Positions 1 through 64,000 of a DNA stretch of 64,000 nt are shown here, one piece after another. The notes under the pieces are model-generated. The model worked only from the letters and a program-made list of their open reading frames with translations, was not told the origin of the DNA and did not search any database. The translations under genes and the position numbers were made by a program. The stretch comes from Micropterix aruncella (Eukaryota; Arthropoda; Insecta; Lepidoptera; Micropterigidae): positions 20,824,752-20,888,751 of the forward strand of contig OX155967.1 of assembly GCA_944548615.1 (NCBI GenBank), in the 5' to 3' direction. Positions within the stretch are counted from its first letter, which is position 1. Every line of letters starts with the position of its first letter.

Positions 1-448
1 TTATTTTATTGTGCAATAAAGAGATTTTCATTTCATTTCATTTCATTTCAAAAAATTATTGGGTTTTTATAATCAATCAGTACTTTATTAAAAAAAAAAA
101 ACATCAATATTGTCATTATAGATGGCCAATTAAATTGTTATTAATTTCACCGGACAATGCTATCAGCACTACCTGCATGTTGCCGGCGCAAAAGGGCTGC
201 CAAAACGTACTATCGCATTGATCAATCTAATACCATATATAATCAATGTTACCAATGAGGCCTAAAGCACAAGAAAAAAATGAAGACAATGTTTCATATA
301 GAACAATCTCAAGTAAAGAAAAAAAGAAAATGTCATAATATCTAAAAAAATTTTAACAAGAGTCAGTAATATTTCTTTCCAATTATCTTGTTTAGTTTTA
401 CGTACAGTTACTTCTTGAAAGGTTTGTCCTGCTGTCCCGAACACCATA
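1..448. other. Unassigned AT-rich 3' flank
   Basis: Contains a short TTTCA tandem run near 31-50 and A/T homopolymers. No gene or repeat family that I can name. Confidence 0.4.
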
Positions 449-992
449 TACATTGTGAGTTTTTAGTTACCGGCATCCTTGAAGGTGGTGTATCAGTATC
501 AGCAAATAAGCAGCTTTTGATAAAAAAATATAGAAAAAACAAAAGAAAAATGTTTATTAAAATTGTTTAAATAGTTTAAAAAAGAGTTGAGCACGATGCG
601 TCATCTAGCGGTAGGTAAAATATTGCTAATATTGTTGATATTTTACCCACCGCTAGATGGCGCAGCGTGCTCAACGCTTCTCAAATTTATTTTAAATAGA
701 TGAAATTTACAAATCAAATCAAATCAAATATCTGTCGACGGGCCTTGCTAGAGGCCCGTGACATCTTCTTCATTGGCCCGGCTTTCTGGAATGGCGTCAC
801 AGGGCTTTGTGCCCTGTGGCAAGACTCATTGTTATAAAAAAACTCATTGTTAGAAATTTACAAAAAAAAAGAGTTTTCTAAAAAAAATATATTTTCTTTG
901 ATTTTACCAAAACATTTCATCAAAAGTTGCTGACTTGCTTGTTCTGATTCACCCCCTTCAAGGATGCCAAAGACTAAAAACTCACCCTGTAT
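449..992. mobile_element. Palindromic MITE, family D, copy 1
   Basis: Left end reads TGTGAGTTTTTAGTTACCG and right end CTAAAAACTCACCCTGTA, inverted copies. Inside, arms around 596-680 (CATCTAGCGGTAGG and its complement) fold on each other. Same ends and core recur at about 20391, 23078, 35878, 58035 and in partial copies. Flanking TA suggests a Tc1/mariner-type origin. It carries a LINE tail insertion at 714-852 and is hit at its right end by a hAT element. Confidence 0.75.
714..852 (-). mobile_element. 5'-truncated LINE tail inserted in MITE
   Basis: A 139-bp insert bounded by an exact 12-bp duplication (gaaatttacaaa at 702-713 and 853-864). The left side is a tcaaa tandem, read on the minus strand as a (TTTGA)n tail. 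The same tail type occurs at about 26470. This is the mark of target-primed reverse transcription of a dead-on-arrival LINE. Confidence 0.7.
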
Positions 993-994
993 AG

Positions 995-1979
995 CAGTGG
1001 TTCTCAAAGTGGGCGATAACGCCCCTTGTGGGCGCTGGTGGCCTAGAGGTGGGCGGTAAGGGGCCCAGAAAAAATGGGGTGTGTTGAAGTGGTTTAGGGG
1101 GGCTATGGCTGAATTGTAATTTCATCTACTTAATATTTTAAAATTCACTGAAATTAAAGCCTAGGTACCTACTACACAATATCGATTATTTAGTTCATAT
1201 TTCTGCCCTGTTTGATGTATACAATCAAACAGGGCGTTTAAAAATATTTAACATAGCTTTCGTAGGATGGATAGCCATTCCGATCGTCATATTTGAGTGA
1301 ACGTGGATTTAGTGTTGTGGCAACGCTGCTTACTAAAAAGAGAAATCGTTTGAATGTTACCGAACGCGGCGACTTAAGGCTGTTTTTGAGTAAATTCAAA
1401 CCTGATATCAACAAACTTCATCAGATTCATCCTTCACATTAGGTTAGTTATAAAATTAAAGTTGATTATGTTTGTTTTAATTTGAATAAAAGATACTCTT
1501 AACCCTTGGAGTAAATGGGTATTTTCATGGATGCATCTGTCTCTTTTGCAGGATTTTCGGCGACATCGACTTAAAGTACTATAACTACGAAACTACTACA
1601 CCAATCATAAAAAGAACAACTGCACAATGATTGCATTGAAATTTCGAATATAGAATATTGAAATATCATTTTGTAAAATAATTAGATAATTATGAATAAA
1701 TATGAGAACGTCAAAGAAGTGAAAAAAACGCGCGACCAGATTTGGTCGACTCGTACTCAACGGATAATTGTTTCACGACCAAATTTGGTTGACTCATACT
1801 CAACGGCTTAATATTATAAAGTTGCGTTTTAATTGCTCCCACTGGTAAAAAAAAGTCTCGTTTAGAATTAAAGTAATGAATGTCATTGTGGGTAATTAAA
1901 GTAAAAAAAAAATGGGGGGCGCTGAAAAATAATTGATTTTCAAAGTGGGCGGTAGACGAAATAAGTTTGAGAACCACTG
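995..1979. mobile_element. hAT-type non-autonomous element
   Basis: Ends CAGTGGTTCTCAAA and its complement TTTGAGAACCACTG. Flanked by the exact 8-bp duplication CTGTATAG at 987-994 and 1980-1987. GTGGGCG motifs lie near both ends. A TTAA MITE (1499-1811) is nested inside. No transposase remains. Confidence 0.9.
1499..1811. mobile_element. TTAA-flanked MITE, family P, copy 1
   Basis: Begins TTAACCCTTGGAGTAAATGG and ends CAACGGCTTAA, 313 bp. The last part has two diverged 36-40-bp subrepeats around ACCAGATTTGGTCG. A second copy starts at 63697. TTAA targets point to piggyBac-type mobilisation. Confidence 0.75.
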
Positions 1980-1987
1980 CTGTATAG

Positions 1988-2582
1988 ACTGTTCGGTCTG
2001 TATTAATATAATACTGTATTAATATAATAATATTTATAATTGTATATTTTCTTTTATTTAAATTCTTTGATACATATGAGAGTTCTTTTAATTTTGCCTT
2101 CAGTAGTTTCTGGGATAAATTAGTACGAAACCTGCGTGTATAAATCAGTATGGTAGCTGCATAATAATCTCTCAATGTTTAACATATTCCAAGGGGTAAA
2201 CAGGCTGTAGAAGATACAACTAAAGGGGTACATTTTCCTTAATACATATCGATGCAAATTACTCTTGAATAAAAAAATGTAGTGTACCTGTCCCTAATTG
2301 AACTAATCTTTACCGGCTTCATTAGGGTCATTTTCAGCTTAGTTGTTTTAAAGATACTTAACAGATGGGTCTCTTATTAAAATATAACATATCAATGACA
2401 CCTTAGAAATGTATAATTATGTGACGTAATTCGCTGGAATATTCATATCTTTCGAATAAATGCGACAACCTTTTCTTATATTTGTATTATTATCGTTAAT
2501 ATGGCAACTGGGAAGTGGTCGGGTCCGGCGACCGACATTTAATTGACATTTTTCACTAGAAGCGTTAGGAAACTGCGACGAT
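1988..2582 (-). other. LRP1 3' UTR/3' flank, nothing else recognised
   Basis: AT-rich sequence after the LRP1 stop. A minus-strand AATAAA-like hexamer (plus tttatt near 2053-2058) could be a poly(A) signal, but this is a weak call. No coding or repeat family recognised. Confidence 0.4.
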
Positions 2583-63364
<60,782 letters not shown>

Positions 63365-63427
63365 CTGCAAGAAATATAAAAAAATATTTAGCATTATCCA
63401 TAAAGTCAGTGACCACTATAATATAAA

Positions 63428-63560
63428 TACAGTAAAACCGCGGTCGTCCGAGCCCCGATTAACCGAGCTCCGAATCGAGATCGAAAAGGCCACGGCCAGA
63501 CCATGTTTTCCCTATGTCACCCCTCTGCTCCAATTTTACTATGCAGTACTGTATTTTATA
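63428..63560 (+). repeat. pogo-like MITE left-end fragment
   Basis: ACAGTAAAACCGCGGTCGTCC, GATTAACCGAG, CTGCTCCAATTTTACTATGC, matching 45235-45360. Truncated by a Helitron fragment. Confidence 0.6.
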
Positions 63561-63562
63561 AT

Positions 63563-63696
63563 GCACTACCTGACCCGGTGAACTTCGTACCGCCTAAAAA
63601 TCAATGAATGTCGTGTTACAGATTAGCTGAACTTAATTTATGATTTTATAAAAGTAATACAATGAATACAAAATAAATATTAAGTTCACTACTTTA
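63563..63696 (-). repeat. Helitron family 2 fragment
   Basis: CTGACCCGGTGAACTTCGTAC and GATTTTATAAAAGTAATACAA as at 21166-21280. Cut by a TTAA MITE at 63697. Confidence 0.65.
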
Positions 63697-64000
63697 TTAA
63701 CCCTTGGAGTAAATGGGTATTTTCATGGATGCATCTGTCTCTTTTGCAGGATTTTCGGCGACATCGACCTTAAAGTACTATAACTACGAAACTACTACAC
63801 CAATCATAAAAAGAACAACTGCACAATGATTGCATTGAAATTTCGAATATAGAATATTGAAATATCATTTTGTAAAACAATTAGATAATTATGAATAAAT
63901 ATGAGAACGTCAAAGAAGTGAAAAAAACGCGGAACCAGATCTGGTCGTATCATACTCAACGGATAATTGTTTCAAAACCAGATTTGGTCGTATCATTTTC
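63697..64000. mobile_element. TTAA MITE, family P, copy 2 (runs off window)
   Basis: TTAACCCTTGGAGTAAATGG start; differs from 1499-1811 by few bases over 300. The ACCAGATCTGGTCG subrepeats are present. Confidence 0.75.

Overview
The window is a eukaryotic, AT-rich and intron-rich stretch, most likely from an insect and probably a moth or butterfly. Evidence is GT-AG spliced exons of an animal receptor gene, a tRNA-derived SINE, RTE/Jockey/RLE-type LINE fragments, Helitrons ending CTAG, TTAA-flanked (piggyBac-like) MITEs and hAT elements with exact 8-bp target duplications. No taxonomic search could be run, so the order is inference.

The one host gene I can support is on the minus strand and fills almost the whole window. 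It is the 3' part of an LRP1-type low-density-lipoprotein-receptor-related gene. Twelve exons (63129-63364 down to 2583-2675) join in frame at consensus splice sites to give 639 residues and a stop. In order they encode the last part of a YWTD (LDLR class B) propeller, about eight EGF-like modules, one transmembrane helix, and a cytoplasmic tail with two NPxY endocytosis/adaptor motifs (NPMY and NPVY) and a short C-terminal exon. The 5' part of the gene lies beyond base 64000. This gene is absent from the supplied single-frame ORFs as a unit because its exons are short (82-240 nt).

The rest is intron and 3' flank packed with transposable elements. Intron 6 (13703-51072, about 37 kb) holds most: a decayed Ty3/gypsy (CsRn1/Kabuki-like) retrotransposon at 15367-19765 split into a TCGAAAA-type simple repeat, LINE and SINE fragments, Helitrons, several nested hAT elements, long palindromic MITEs, an LTR-like segment with a core promoter near 48.0-49.4 kb, and a (TA)n tract. 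Smaller introns carry further copies of the same families, a 124-bp tandem satellite (56.1-57.45 kb) abutting a hAT-transposase relic, a LINE inserted into a SINE (58.6-59.6 kb), and a 1.5-kb (TA)n tract with a 200-N assembly gap (61706-61905).

I found no CRISPR array, prokaryotic operon, functional tRNA or rRNA. The most interesting points are the reconstructed LRP1 3' half with a symmetric, skippable NPVY exon, the foldback-monomer satellite beside a transposase relic, the layered insertions dated by target duplications, and the plus-strand promoter-like LTR inside the giant intron. No wholly new biological system is evident.
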